From Ichthyophthirius multifiliis (taxonomy: Eukaryota > Ciliophora > Oligohymenophorea > Hymenostomatida): a stretch of DNA of 64,000 nt. Location: contig NW_004085902.1 in the NCBI RefSeq assembly GCF_000220395.1, positions 1 through 64,000 on the forward strand, read 5' to 3'. The notes beneath the pieces were generated by a model. It saw nothing but the letters and a program-made list of their open reading frames with translations. It was not told where the DNA came from and did not search any database. Each line of letters begins with the position of its first letter. Position 1 is the first letter of the stretch. Below, in pieces: positions 1 to 16,318 of this stretch. The translations under genes were made by a program, and so were the position numbers.

Positions 1-156
1 ATAAGATATTTTTTTTATTATTTAAATTTATTTTTTAAGTATAAAATATTTAGAATAAAATTGAATTTTATTTAGTATTAATTCCTTATTAAGATGTAAA
101 ACTTAAATACTTAATTTATTAAGATTAATATTTAAAACCATATTATTTAAATTAAA

Positions 157-901
157 ATGAAGAAAATATAGTGGTAATTAAAATTTATATTTATTTTTAT
201 AATTAAAAATAATAAATAATAGAATTAATTAATTGAATAAATAAAATAAAAAGATTAAATTTTAAAAAGTAAAAAAAATATTTCAAACATTTAAAAAAAA
301 AAAAACTAAAATAAAATAAAAAAAGATTTACTTCTTTTGTTATATTTTAACTAATTAATATAAAGTGAGTTAGTTAATACTGAACTTATTATAAAAAGTA
401 AAAATTTGATATTTGAAAATGATAAATATTTATATTATTATGATTGTGCATTTAAATAAGTAAATGATATTAATGTAAAAATTTCATATACGTTAAATGA
501 TAAATTATTTTTATAAATAAATACAAATTTTACAGTTGATATGAAAATAAAATGTAAATTATAATAATAGTTAAATAAAATTAAAAAAATATTTATAATT
601 TTTAAAAGTATTAAAAATAGAAAATAATATAAAAGATGATAGACTATTATATTATGATTTTATAAATTCAATAAAATAAGAAATTATTTTAATTTCAAAT
701 TTTATATATAATGTTTATTTAATGTAAACTGATTATTCAACAATAAGATTTAAAGAAAAATATGCAAGAGTTATAAAAGAAGATAAATGGTTTACAAACT
801 CAAATTTAAAAATGAGATAAGAAACTTAAAAAGTACATAAATTAAATAATATTCCTTAAATACTAAATTAATATAGATAATAAATTTATAAATTATAAAA
901 T

Positions 902-947
<46 letters not shown>

Positions 948-1461
948 TATAATCTAAAATTAATGTCAAAGTTAAAATTTATAAAATTAAAACATTAATA
1001 TTTAAAACTAAAACCCATAAAACTAATAAGTAATTCAAGGCATTAATGTATAAAATTCAATTAATCCTAATTAAAATCTTTAAAACTAAAATAGATAAAA
1101 CTAAAATATTTCAATCTTACCAAATAAATCATAAATAAATAATTCTTATCCCTATTAATAATAAAATTAAAATACTAGCAATAATCATATTAATTAAAAT
1201 TATAATCATAATATGGGATAGGCTAATATTAATTAAACTATTAATGGTAATGTATCTCATAATACTAATGGAAATATTACTAATGGATAATAATATTATA
1301 ATAATAATATTCCTTAAAATAATATTTAATATTAAAATAGTTAAATAAATTAAAATATAAATAATACTAATAATAATCTAAATAATATTAATAATACTCC
1401 AAATAATAATAATAGAATACCTTAAATTAATAATTCAAATATTAATAGAAACTTCTAATGA
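157..1461 (+). CDS. Unassigned Asn/Gln-rich protein, 5' end uncertain
   Basis: Reading TAA/TAG as Gln, an open frame from about 300 to 553 gives ordinary protein sequence (for example KISYTLNDKLFLQINTNFTV). A GT...AG intron from 554 to 608 or 620 leads into a second exon that includes STIRFKEKYARVIKEDKWF. From about 900 the protein is Asn/Gln-rich and ends at TGA 1459-1461. The exon before the AAT tract (903-949) is in frame 2 and the one after it is in frame 1, so an intron, an indel or a slip lies there. The ATG at 157 is the only in-frame candidate start I saw, but the residues after it are low in complexity and the true start may lie elsewhere. I do not recognise a domain. Confidence 0.45.
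903..949. repeat. (AAT)n microsatellite inside a gene
   Basis: About sixteen AAT units. The coding frame differs on either side of it. In frame the tract encodes poly-Asn or poly-Gln. Confidence 0.9.
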
Positions 1462-2700
1462 ATATTTTATTTATTATATTTTTTTTAATATATAAATATA
1501 TATATATTAATTTGTTTTTTATTTTATTTTTATAATATTTTAAATTTAAAAATTTTAAAAAATTTGGTTTTAAATAATTAAATTTTTTTTTTTTTATATC
1601 ATTTATAAAAAAAAAAATTTTGTAAATTTAAAAAAACAAAAAAAGTACAATTTATAAAAATTTTATTAAAAAAAAAAATTTAAAATATTATTTAAATAGC
1701 GCTAGTTATGTAATAGTTATTTTTTTTTAAAAAAAAAGTTTTATGATTATTAGAATTTATCCTTATTAAAAATATTATATAATAATTCATTTATAATTAT
1801 AGATAGTATTAGGGATTGAAAAAAATTAATAAATTTTATATTTTATACGATTAAAATAATTAAAGAAAAAAAAAAATGTTTTCTTAAATCCTAAAATAAT
1901 TGAATAAATAAATATATTTATTATTGTATAATAATTTATCAGTTATAAAATAAAACTATTATTTATTTTATTTAAAAATTATTAAAAAATTAGTTCAAAT
2001 AAAAGTAATACTCTAAATAGTAATTTTTAATAAAAATATGAATATATATTTTTTTATAATATTTATTATTTATTCCGTTAATGTTTATTTTATTTAATAT
2101 AATTATTTATTAATTTTAAAGTTTTAATTATATATTAAGATAATAATTTTATTTATGTCTATATTTTATATAATAACAAGAAATAAAAAATAGATGTTAT
2201 AAAAAAATATATTTAATAATTTAAATATTAATAAAAAAATAACAAATAAAATTAATATTATTTATTAATAAATTTTATATAAATATTTTTATATTTTTAT
2301 TATTAAAAATTTATTTTTTTGTAAAATAATTTATCTTTTAATGTGTAATTATCTTAAACTTTAGGATTTTTATTTATATACCCCATTAATACTAAATATA
2401 TATAATTATTATAAATATATAAAATAGCTTTAAATAATAATCGTTTTTTTATTTTTTATCTTTTTTATTTTATAAGTTATAATTTTTTTCTTGTTTTTTA
2501 ATTTTATTGAAATATTATTTATTTTATTTTTAAATAATAATAATAAAAAACAAGAAAATACTTTGTTTACATATATATATAAGAATAAAATAAAGTTCAA
2601 AAAAAAAAAAAATTTAGCATAATAAATTAATTAATTTAATTACAAAATAAGAAATCTATTATTTATTAATTTAAAAAAAGCTAAATTGCTATTTTTATTT
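1462..2700. other. Gene-free AT-rich spacer
   Basis: A/T homopolymers and short AT repeats. I see no exon-like sequence, RNA gene or conserved element on either strand. Confidence 0.6.
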
Positions 2701-3735
2701 ATGAGCTAATAACAGTTAAATAAGTATGATGTTGAGAAAAAATGGTTAAAAGGTTTATATTAAATATTAAAAAAAATATTTAATTAATTATATTTAAAAT
2801 TTTATTATATTTATTTATTATTGCTTAGGATATGAATATGCAGATATGCTTTTGAATAAACAATTATATTCTTAATAATAAAATTTATAAACATTTAATG
2901 CTAGATGTCATCCTGAAAATATATATGATTAACCCGAAAGTATTTTTAGTTTTTTAAATATAAAATAAATTTAATTTATAATCGTTTATTTGTTTGTTTT
3001 ATTAAATATAACTAAAAAAATAAATTATAAATAAAAATTTAATATATAATTAAATAAAAATATAAAACATATTATATTAAAATATTAGATGGCTAAATAT
3101 ATTATGTACAAGGAAACACTATAGGTTCTGAGTTTGGATTTCCTCGTATAAAAACCAAAAAGAAATATAGATGGTAAAATAAATTATATATAAAAATATA
3201 ATAAATTTATAATTTTTTTTTTTTTAAAAAAAAAAAGGAAAAAAATGAATTTTACTACTGATTTACCAAAAAATGATCCTTAAGTAACTTATATAGTTGC
3301 ATCTGCAGAAAAATGCTAGAAAAATAAATAATTGTAAAAAGATGATTTTATATATAGAATGCATGCTGTAATTATGTATAATAAATAATAATAATAGTCT
3401 GTAAACCATATTCTTTGTCATATTAGAAAATTAGACTAAAATAAAAAAAATAGCAAGATACCATAAATTAAAAAGAAAAAAATTAAAAAAGAAAGTTTAA
3501 ATAGTGAATAAAAGTTAACTGGTTAACATATTAAAAATCTAAATAACAAAAATCAAAAATTAAACTAAGAACGTTAAGCCTAAAAACAACCAACTGCTTT
3601 TGTTAATGATTTTAAATATCTTTATTAAAAAAAAGTAGATCTTAAAAAAATAAAAAGATTGAATAAATCATCGAAAGTAGTTTAAAAAAAAATCAAAATA
3701 TTGATTATATGGATATATTTAACAAAATAGCATGA
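2701..3735 (+). CDS. Unassigned protein with basic C-terminal half
   Basis: The ATG at 2701 opens exon 1 (MSQQQLNKYDVEKKWLKG), followed by GT...AG introns near 2750-2827, 2940-3088 and 3175-3237. The exons join into GYEYADMLLNKQLY, then FNARCHPENIYDQPE, then VQGNTIGSEFGFPRIKTKKK, then TTDLPKNDPQVTYIVASAEK and DDFIYRMHAVIMY. The conserved-looking core is about 120 residues and is followed by a Lys/Gln-rich tail. From about 3635 to 3690 the best frame changes from 2 to 1 in a run of A. In frame 1 the protein ends as NIDYMDIFNKIA and TGA at 3733-3735. The core has the look of a plant-type DNA-binding domain (CG-1 or NAC), but the match by eye is too weak to name. Confidence 0.55.
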
Positions 3736-4282
3736 ATTTTATAATTTTCCTTATTACAAATTTGATTATTTTTTTGTTATTATAATAATATATTATAAAA
3801 AAAAGATAAAATAAGATTTAGTAAAATTTATAATGTATATAAAAGTGAAATATAATACGATTTTTCCTTTAAAAAATATTTAAAAGTAATTTTTCCATTT
3901 ACTAAAATTTTATTTTATATTATATTATATATATGTTTTGTATAAAAATAATTTTCATTATATATTAAATTATTAATATTATAAATTTAAATTATATATA
4001 TATATATAATCAAAACAAATTCTATTTTCTTTTTTATATAAGTAAAATAAAATTAATTTATTATTTATCAATATAATAAGTAGTAACTAATTATAAATAT
4101 ATTACATTAATTTATTAATACAAGGTTTTTATATAAAGTAAAATTATTTTAATTATTATAAGCGATAAAAAATAAAAATTATACTAAATTTTTAATAAGA
4201 TATAAATATTTAATTTTTTTTTTAAATGTAAATAAGTTAAATTAATATTCAAAAGCTTATTTCAGCAAGTAATAAATAAAAA

Positions 4283-6269
4283 ATGTATACGTTTTCAGCT
4301 CTTGGATTTTTAGCTTTAAGTAATGTATATTAGAAAATTTTAAAATAAAAGAAAATAAATAGGTGCAACAGCAATTAAATATATAGCAAAAAAAATAAAA
4401 AAAAAATATTATCTATATGAGTTTGATGAATAAAAATTAGGACTTTCTTAATTAATAAATAAGCCTCCGGGATTAAGAAATTATGGGCAAACATGTTTTG
4501 TAAATTGTGTTTTATAAGTAATTTTTAATTAAAAGCAATATTTATTTATATTTAATAAATATAATAAAAGGCATTAGCTAGTTTGCCTTCATTTATTTAA
4601 AACCTTGAATAAATATGTATGGAAGTTTAATTAAAAAATAGTTCGTTTATATAGAAAAAAACAAAAAAAAAATAATTAAATAATAGTAGTTTAGTATTTA
4701 GAGATTATTAAGAATTAAAATAAAATAATTAATATTCACAATATTTATGTCGAAGTCTTTTATAAATATTATATGGTTTTTAAATATAAGTTTATTTTTT
4801 ATTATTTTATTATATAAAAAGATTTAAATAACTAAAAAATTGAAGATGAAATTTAAATAGTTTAATTGTCTTAATTTTTTTCTCTAATTGAACATTCTTT
4901 TGAATAAATAAATTTTAATATATAATAAGTAAAATATATATAATTTATATTATATTAATAAAAAAATAATTTTTTTAAGGATTCGTAAGAATTTTTAAGT
5001 TTAATTATGGATAGCTTCCTTGATATGCATAAAAAAGCAAATTTTTAAAATTAAAGCTTATGCTAACTTTAAAGAAAAGAATAAGTTATGAAAAATGTAT
5101 TGGATGGAAAAAATTTAATGTACTATTTAATGTTTAAATTGTAATAAAATAGTAATTTTGATATTTTAATTTTTTATATATATTATATATATATATTTAT
5201 ATATTATCTAATTATAATAATTAAAAAAGCTTAATTCTTATATAAGTTAATTTAGTAGCTTATGTGGATTATTTATTAATAATAAGGAAATTAATACTAT
5301 AGAAGATGTTTTAACTTGTTATTTTAAAGATGAAGTTTTTAGTGGTAAAAATATAAATTATTTGTTGATTTTTATGTTATATTTTTAAATATAACAAAAA
5401 AAGATTATTATTGTGTAAATTGTTCAGCTTAATCCTTTATTAAAATAGAAATAATTTGAAATATAATAAAATTAACAAGGCGAAGGTATACAAAATATTT
5501 TATTTATTTATACCACCTGAAAATAATAGATTATATAAAATATTATGATTGTTTAAATAACATAATAAACTCTATATAATAAGAGTTAACTTGCAATTAA
5601 TATGAAATTGATAAAAAGCAATTAGAATAATTATTAAAGAAGAAAATATTTGATTTTAAAGATTAAATTGCTCAAAATTTAAAAGAAAGATTTATGAATT
5701 AAACTTTACCTGCTATAAAAGTTTAAATTCTAAAGAAATAAAAGATATCAAATTTACCTGTAATTATTATTTGTTTTATTTAAAAATATTTTTATTTAGA
5801 AAGTATTAATTATGTAATTAAACAGAGCACTTAGTATTAACGAATAAGCATATTAATTAAAAAGTTAAAAATAAATAATTTTTAAAGATGAACTTGATTT
5901 AGATTTCTTATTAAGTTAATCTAATAAATCGTTAGAAAATGCTAAATATTAATTAGCTTCTGTTGTTTGTCATTATGGATCTTTTGAAGCAGGTTTTCAT
6001 TTTAATTGTTTTTATAAATTTATTTTTAAATTAAATTTTAAGGACATTACGTTACATTTAGAAAATCATGGCATAGAAAATTTTAAAATACAAATTCTAT
6101 AAATAATGAAGAATATATAAGAGGAAACTGGTATATGACATCAGATACAGGTAAAAATTGTAATTTTTATTTTTAATTTTTATAAATTTATATAGAAGTA
6201 TAATTTGTTAAAAGTGATTATGTTTTTAAAAATGGATATACATATATGCTTTTCTATGAAAAAGACTGA
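4283..6269 (+). CDS. Ubiquitin-specific protease, membrane-anchored (USP30-like)
   Basis: Peptidase family C19 deubiquitinase. Exon 1 (4283-4319) and exon 2 encode a short hydrophobic N-terminus followed by a Lys-rich stretch, which looks like a membrane anchor. The Cys box follows as GLRNYGQTCFVNCVLQALAS; the nucleophile TGT lies near 4494. Further along come QDSQEFLSLIMDSF (the usual QDxxEFL block), a CxxC pair in DYYCVNCSAQ, the His box AGHYVTFRKSW (split by an intron at about 5989-6040) and WYMTSDTEVQFV...GYTYMLFYEKD before TGA 6267-6269. Introns 4320-4362, 4518-4570, 4776-4821 and 4929-4979 are GT...AG, and more follow. The N-terminal anchor just before the catalytic core is the arrangement of USP30, the deubiquitinase of the mitochondrial outer membrane. 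Membership in the USP family is sure; the USP30 assignment and location are inference. Confidence 0.88.
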
Positions 6270-6469
6270 AAATATAATTTTTAAAGAAAGAAAAAAAATA
6301 ATACAAATATATATATATATGTATTTATTTTTTTTGAGAAATTTAAACAAAGATATATTTTTTCAAAAAAAATAAAAAAAAATAAAAAAAAAAAAAAAAA
6401 ATTAAGTTAAGATTAAAAAAAAAGTTATATATTTTAATAATTATTTAAAATTAAAATTGCTATATTAAT

Positions 6470-8378
6470 TATTGTATATCAATCCTTTTTTATTTTCTTT
6501 CCTTTCGTATCTTGGAAATTTTCTTTTTTTTAAATTTAATTTATTTTCTAACTTTTTAATATTTAAATTAATTTGTGTATTTTTATTCTTAATATTTCAT
6601 TAAAATGATTAAATTCTAAACCCTAATATGATAAAAAAAACCTAATATAGATTACATATATAATATATATCTTACGTTCTATAAAACAAAATATGTTTTT
6701 GTAAATTAGTTTAAATTTAAACATCCATTAATATCATATGGTATTTTTTTTTATTAAAATTTATATAGAGCAAAGTATAAACTAGAAGCTCCTAAATTAT
6801 ATTCTTAATTAACTCTAAAAATTAACTAATTATTATAATAAGTAAGTATTCCTTATTATTATTCAATACTATTTTCTAAAAATAATAAGAAGCATGTATA
6901 AAATTAAAAAAAAAAAAAAAACTTTAAATTGTTTAAAATAGATGAAATTAACCTATTTATTATAATTAACAATTTAGATCTATAAATTAGAATGATTTAT
7001 CATTTAAAAGTTCTTTTGCATAATTTTTAAATTATATGATTTCATTATTAAAATAAAATTTGATGTTTTATAAAGGTTCATAAAAGTAATACTTAGCATA
7101 TTATTTAAAGGAGTAATCTATAGATTTATTTAAAAAGTTTTAGTCAATGTTTATTAATTCTTTTCTTAATTTTAATAAAATATCATTTTCTTTTTAATTA
7201 AAAATGAATTCTTAATTATTTTGCTAGTTTTAATTATATATAATTATTTAGAAGATTTAGTCCGTATTATTTATTTATTCCAAATAATTCCTTTAATTTA
7301 ATTTATTTTATATTTAAGTTAACTAACTTTAACCGTTTTCTGAAAAAAACTACCAATTATTGATATCATATATACTATAATAACATTCTAATAACTAATT
7401 TTAATCATTTAAATATATTAAGCCTATACTATTAATATTTTTATTTTTACTTATAATTAAGAGATTATTTCTAATCTTGAAACAACATAACTTTTATATA
7501 ATTATAATAAAAGAAAAAAAATGGAAAAAATATACTTTTAAAATAGATTAATATTATTCAATATTTTCAAAATTTTGAATAATACAATTATCATCATTAT
7601 TAAATGTTTATTATTCATTAAAGAAGTAATTAATTTTACAAAATCCTAATTATATGTATTACATCCTTAATTTTATGAAAAAATAAAATCCCCTTCTTTA
7701 TTATAATCCAAAAACACTTAATTACTATAATTGAAAAGGAAATTTACCACAACCATAATTGCTTAAAACGGGCTTTGAATATTTGAAACTAATTTTTTTA
7801 TCATATTAAAAGATACAGAAGGTTTTCTTTAATGTTCTTATATGTTTGAAAAGGGTACTTTAACAAGTTATTTGGCTTATTTTTATGTATGTGAAATATA
7901 ATTCTGGATTCTTTTTTCTTACAAGCCTTAATTATTTAAAGCTTCATTATTATAATATAAAGTAAAAAATTATTAACATATTTCACATATGTTTTCTGTA
8001 GGACTTAATTCAGTATTAAAATCATCTTTTAATTATAAAACTACTACATCTTCTAATAAAATTTAGGTATTTTACATTCCTCCATAAATTATTATTTTAT
8101 CTTAATAACTTGATATCGAATGACTAAACCTAGGTCTAAATATAAACCCTTTTTAAATTTTTGGTTTTATTTCTTGCCAGACATTATATTCTGGATTATA
8201 AACCCATATATCATTAAGTACTTTTGTATCATTACCTTAAAAAAATACATGAAAAATAATAAATAAATATTAAATATATGTATAAGTATATAAACAAAAT
8301 AAAAAAAATATATTATAGTATTAATTTTATTTTCCCTATTAAATCCATATTTAATTATAAATATATAAATATAAATAG

Positions 8379-8417
<39 letters not shown>

Positions 8418-9426
8418 TATATATATAGATATATAAATTTTTATTTTTACTTGTTTATCCTTAAGCTTCCCCTCCTATAATAATCAAATATTTATTTTAA
8501 TAAGAAACTGCCTGATGTTGAGTTCTTGCAGTTGGTAAAATACTACTATTAGTTTTAATTTCAAACAACTTAGCAGAAGGATTAGAGGCTAAATTACTGA
8601 TTTCTAACTTATATAAATCATTATAATATTCCTCATTAATCCCTTATCCGCCAAACAAATAAATTGAGTTTTCAATAAGGGTTGCTGAATGGCTTTCCCT
8701 TAAATCAATTTTAAGTAATCCAACATACTTAGACGTAAGTTTTTTAGTATCAATAACGTAACTTTAAATTTATATATATATATATATAAATTTATGAAAA
8801 TAAGATAAAAATATATACATTTCTTAAAATATTAACGATGATTCTGAATTGCAACCTCCTATTATTATTAAATATCTATTCTCTAAAACAATAGTTGAAT
8901 GCCCTTCCCTTGGGGAAGGTATTTGGCCTTTAATTTTATCAGTAAGATTATTCCATTCGTTCTATAAATAAGTGTATACCCAAAATTAATTAAATGCATT
9001 ATCTGAATTTGATCCTCCAAATATCCACATTTCATCTTTAATGACGTTGGCACTATGCGAGTCCCTTGCATCTGGATAGGTGTTAGTATTGTAATAGAGC
9101 TATTACCAATCATATGTCTCACAGTCTAATCTGAACATAGATTGAGTTTTGGAGCTGTCTTTTGTTACACCGCATCCTCCGTATATATACATATATTTTT
9201 AGTATATAATGGATGAATGACCCCATCTTTTGCTGGGAAACACAATACCCTTTTTCTTTTAGCCTGTTTTGTTCAACAAAATCGAGTTTCTGAATAAATG
9301 GGGAGGAGGAACTTTTCGCTCAGTTTGTGGGTTTATTTGTTAGATTGTTATTTGTTGATTTTGTTCAGTTTAGGGTTATATTTTTTTTTATTTATTTAGA
9401 TATTTCTTTCGTGATTTTGAAGGCAT
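6470..9426 (-). CDS. Kelch-repeat beta-propeller protein
   Basis: On the minus strand from ATG at 9426-9424 (MPSKSRKKYLNK) the frame runs through about six kelch repeats. Examples are KRWGHSSIIYQKYMYIYGG, ARDSHSANVIKDEMWIFGG, PREGHSTIVLENRYLIIIGG, RESHSATLIENSIYLFGG, ARTQHQAVSYQNKYLIIIGG and RFSHSISSYQDKIIIYGG. Each has the GG and the spaced W/Y expected of a propeller blade. AT-rich introns lie near 8760-8830 and 8240-8460. The propeller is followed by some 400 residues without a domain I know, rich in Asn and Gln, with another intron near 7490-7540 that restores the frame. The 3' end is not fixed: coding character fades between 6650 and 6450 and I could not settle which TGA is used. Kelch propellers mostly act as protein-binding scaffolds; the partner is unknown. 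Confidence 0.85.
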
Positions 9427-10297
9427 TTTTTTTCAATTTGTTTTTGTTTGTTTGTTTTTTTTATTTTGTTTGTTTTTTTTTTAATTTGTTTTTTTTTTTT
9501 TTTCTTTAAGTTCTTAGAGGTTTTTTTTATTTTTTATTTTTGCTTTTTTAGAATTCTAAATATACTCTTTTTTTTAAGTATTTTTAATATTTTTTTTATT
9601 TTTATTTTATAATCATCATTGAAACATGCTAAAATTTAATTAAATTTTTTTAATAAAACAAAGAAACTATTATAAAATAAATGATAATTAAACTAAATTT
9701 TTCAAATTTTTAGTAAAATTATAAATTTTTAAAAAATATTTTATTTTTTTCTAGTGTATTTTTTATTGATTTTTTAATGAAATATCTATATTATAAAAAA
9801 ATATAAATCAAACATTATTTACCAAAAAAATTAATTAATCTAATAAAATAAATTTAAAGAATATTTTCAGTCAAAATATAATCACTTATTTATTATAATG
9901 AGATAAATGAAATAAAATAATAATAAATAGATTATAAATATATTTTATTTTAAAAAATATACTTATATTGTATAGTTCAAAGATTTTTTTCAATGTTTGT
10001 AAACTTAATAAAAAATAAATCAAAAATTATAAGAATTAATATCTTTTAAACTAATCAAAAACCACATTTATTTATATGAATTTATTCTAAAATATAGCAA
10101 TATACATAGGACTTAACTATAAAAATTTGGATATATTTTTTTATATAAAAAATGTATCAATAGATTTAAGCTGTTATAAAAATTAAAATTTTAGTATTTT
10201 ATCTAATTATTTTATATAATAAATTTATATTAATTTTATATTTTAAAAATATAAATAATATTTTATTTTAATAAATTAAATAAAATAAATTATTCAT
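9427..10297. other. Gene-free spacer between divergent genes
   Basis: T-rich near the kelch gene start (9430-9600), AT-rich throughout. Promoters of the kelch gene and the plus-strand gene at 10298 must lie here, but no motif stands out. Confidence 0.6.
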
Positions 10298-10972
10298 ATG
10301 AGCTAAAATAAATCTGAATGTAAAATTTAAATTAATTTATCTGATTATGATGAAATAGAGCAAAATGAAGAAATGTATATGCTAGTTGATTATGGCAAAA
10401 AATATTAAAAATATAAATAATACCCATAATCGGAATAATATTTCAAAAAAAATTACTAAGAATGCTTATATTTTGATCCAGAAACTTAAAATTTCATAAC
10501 AAATGACGGATTATAATTTTAATCAAGTATAGGAAATTAAGTAGGAACGAATATTATTTTTGATAATAAAAAAAATTAAATTATAGGTTTATCTAATTAA
10601 TCATATTTTATAGAATTATCAAATTAAGAAGAATTTTTAAAGAAATTTTAAAAATATGAGGAAAATTTAAAAAGCGATAATATAGATTTATAATAGATTT
10701 AAAATAATAAAAAATAAAAAAAAGAAATTAAATAAAATTCAGAGTCTATATATGATTGGGTTGAAAAAAGGGATAAAATTAATAGAAAAAAATAATTAAA
10801 ATAAAAAAAAAAATTAGAAAATAAATAATTAATAAATTAATAAAATAATGAAATTAATTAAAATAATGAACAAAATATAAATAATACAAACAAATAAGAA
10901 AAAAAATAAAATAAAATTGTTTTAAATAAAATAATTAAAAAAATTAAATAAAAAGATGTATAAAAAAAATGA
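10298..10972 (+). CDS. Possible TFIIIC small subunit (tau55/GTF3C6-like), intronless
   Basis: A single exon of 224 codons from ATG 10298 to TGA 10970-10972. The N-terminal 110 residues look folded: EEMYMLVDYGKKYQ, ECLYFDPETQNFITNDGLQF, then SSIGNQVGTNIIFDN and IIGLSNQSYFIEL. A strand with LVD, a phrase ending in a target value and VGTxxIF followed by charged residues match the small subunit of the RNA polymerase III factor TFIIIC (tau55 / GTF3C6 domain). The rest is a Lys/Gln/Asn-rich tail. The similarity is by eye and rests on few positions. It could be an orphan protein. Confidence 0.5.
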
Positions 10973-11086
10973 AATATTTGAAACGCTAAATGTTAAATAT
11001 AAAAAAATAAAAACAATAAAATACATTATATTAATTGAATAAAAATAAATATATATTTAATTAACTAATATATATAAAAAATAAAC

Positions 11087-11149
<63 letters not shown>

Positions 11150-12046
11150 ATTATTTTTTTATAATTAGAATAATTCAGTTTTTTTGGCATATTTCATTTA
11201 TATTTATTTTTTGATGTCTTTTTATATAAATTATTTATTTTAAATTAATAAATGATTAACTTTTTATGCCAAATAATTATTTTTTATAAAAAATTAAATT
11301 AATATCTTAATAATTCAAATTATTTTTATATTGCTTATATAAATACTTATTACATCTATATTTTTTCATCAATTAAAAAAAATATTAACATTATTATTTA
11401 TTTAAAAAATATTAAAAAACACATTTTTTAAATTAATATTTAATAAATTTATAAAATTAGAAATATTTTATTTTTAATGAAGTTTATAATACATTTTAAT
11501 AAAATTATTTGAATTTTAAAAATATAATAGTTGTTCTATTTTTTAAGTATTAAATTTGCTAGTTTAATAAATTTACAAGAATGTATATAATTTATATTTA
11601 TAGTTTTATATTTTTAAAATGAGATTTAATTTTCTTTTATTTATTTATTTAAAAATATATATAACTAACTAACTTATATTAAAATATTTTTAATAAATAT
11701 TGCATTTAAATTACATATTTATCCATAATGATTTTATTATTAATTATATATTTAAATATATATTTTTAAAAATATTTTTTATAAAACATAATAGATCTAC
11801 TTTTAATTAATAAGAAATAAAAATAATAATAATTTTAAATTATATATAAAATGATTTTATTTTTTTAATTTTTAAAAGTTTTATAAATAAAAAAACTAAA
11901 AAATAAACTATAACTTAATATTAATATATATATTTATTAAACAAAATAATTAATTATCTTTATTTATTTAAATGTAAAAGGTTTTTTATTTTTAATTATT
12001 TATTCAAAAAATAAAATAATAATAAAAAATTTAATAATAAAATATA
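10973..12046. other. Gene-free spacer with long (AT)n tract
   Basis: Holds an uninterrupted AT dinucleotide tract at about 11092-11141. The rest is A/T with no exon-like sequence. Confidence 0.6.
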
Positions 12047-12361
12047 ATGCAAACACTAAATATTTCTTCTTAAAATAAAAATTATTCTATTGAAAAAAAA
12101 TTAAAGCAATAAATTAAGCTATTAAAAAAATAAAATATTGGTATTAAGCCTTACGAATGGCCTTACAAAATATTTAAAAATTAATAGAAAGAATAAATGA
12201 ATGAAAAAACGTTTGAAAGCCCAAAGATTAAAAAATAAAATGATGAAAAGTTATTCAGTTTTTCGAATAATAAAGCTAAAAGTTAATTTTTAGATATATT
12301 TTTATAAAAAAATGATCTTAGACTGACACTTGGACTTCCAATATATGAAAGAGAGGATTGA
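12047..12361 (+). CDS. Small unassigned protein, 104 aa
   Basis: One open exon from ATG 12047 to TGA 12359-12361 under the ciliate code. The N-terminus is Gln/Lys-rich. The centre has GIKPYEWPYKIF and the C-terminus is DLRLTLGLPIYERED, with a Trp, prolines and mixed charge unlike the surrounding low-complexity DNA. That composition is the main evidence that it is real. I do not recognise a family. Confidence 0.5.
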
Positions 12362-12816
12362 ATTTAATTTTTTATTAAAAATAATTATTTATTTCAGTTT
12401 TATTGTGAATAAAATTAGTTTTTTATTAATATTTTAAATTATAATTTTATTTAATATAATAAGAGATAAATATTTATCTAATATATTACTTTCATAATAT
12501 ATAAAACTTTATTTAATAAAATAAAAAATATAAGAAAAATGAAAATCTTATTATTTAAAAGTAATAATAAAAAATTATTAGTTTATATTAAAAAATAAAA
12601 TATAATTTTAAAATTCATTTATAAATATTAATGTTATTCTATTAATTATTATTTAAATTTAATTATTGTACTTAGTTAAGCAAATTATTACATATCTAAT
12701 TAAATTTTTCAAAATCACCTATTATTCTATTAAATTTAATTATATATAAATTTTCTATATTATAAAGAGTATTAATAAATATTTCAAATTTTATTTAATC
12801 TTTTTCTACCTTTACT
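12362..12816. other. Spacer between convergent genes
   Basis: AT-rich. The 3' ends of the plus-strand small gene and the minus-strand kinase face each other here. Nothing else seen. Confidence 0.6.

Positions 12817-16318
<3,502 letters not shown>

Noticed and set aside
8340-8440. AT-repeat cluster considered as a promoter or origin
   Set aside because: It lies inside an intron of the kelch gene and is like other intronic AT tracts here.
9327-9509. Plus-strand Phe-rich open frame
   Set aside because: Overlaps the minus-strand start of the kelch protein and its T-rich leader; composition is that of homopolymer DNA.
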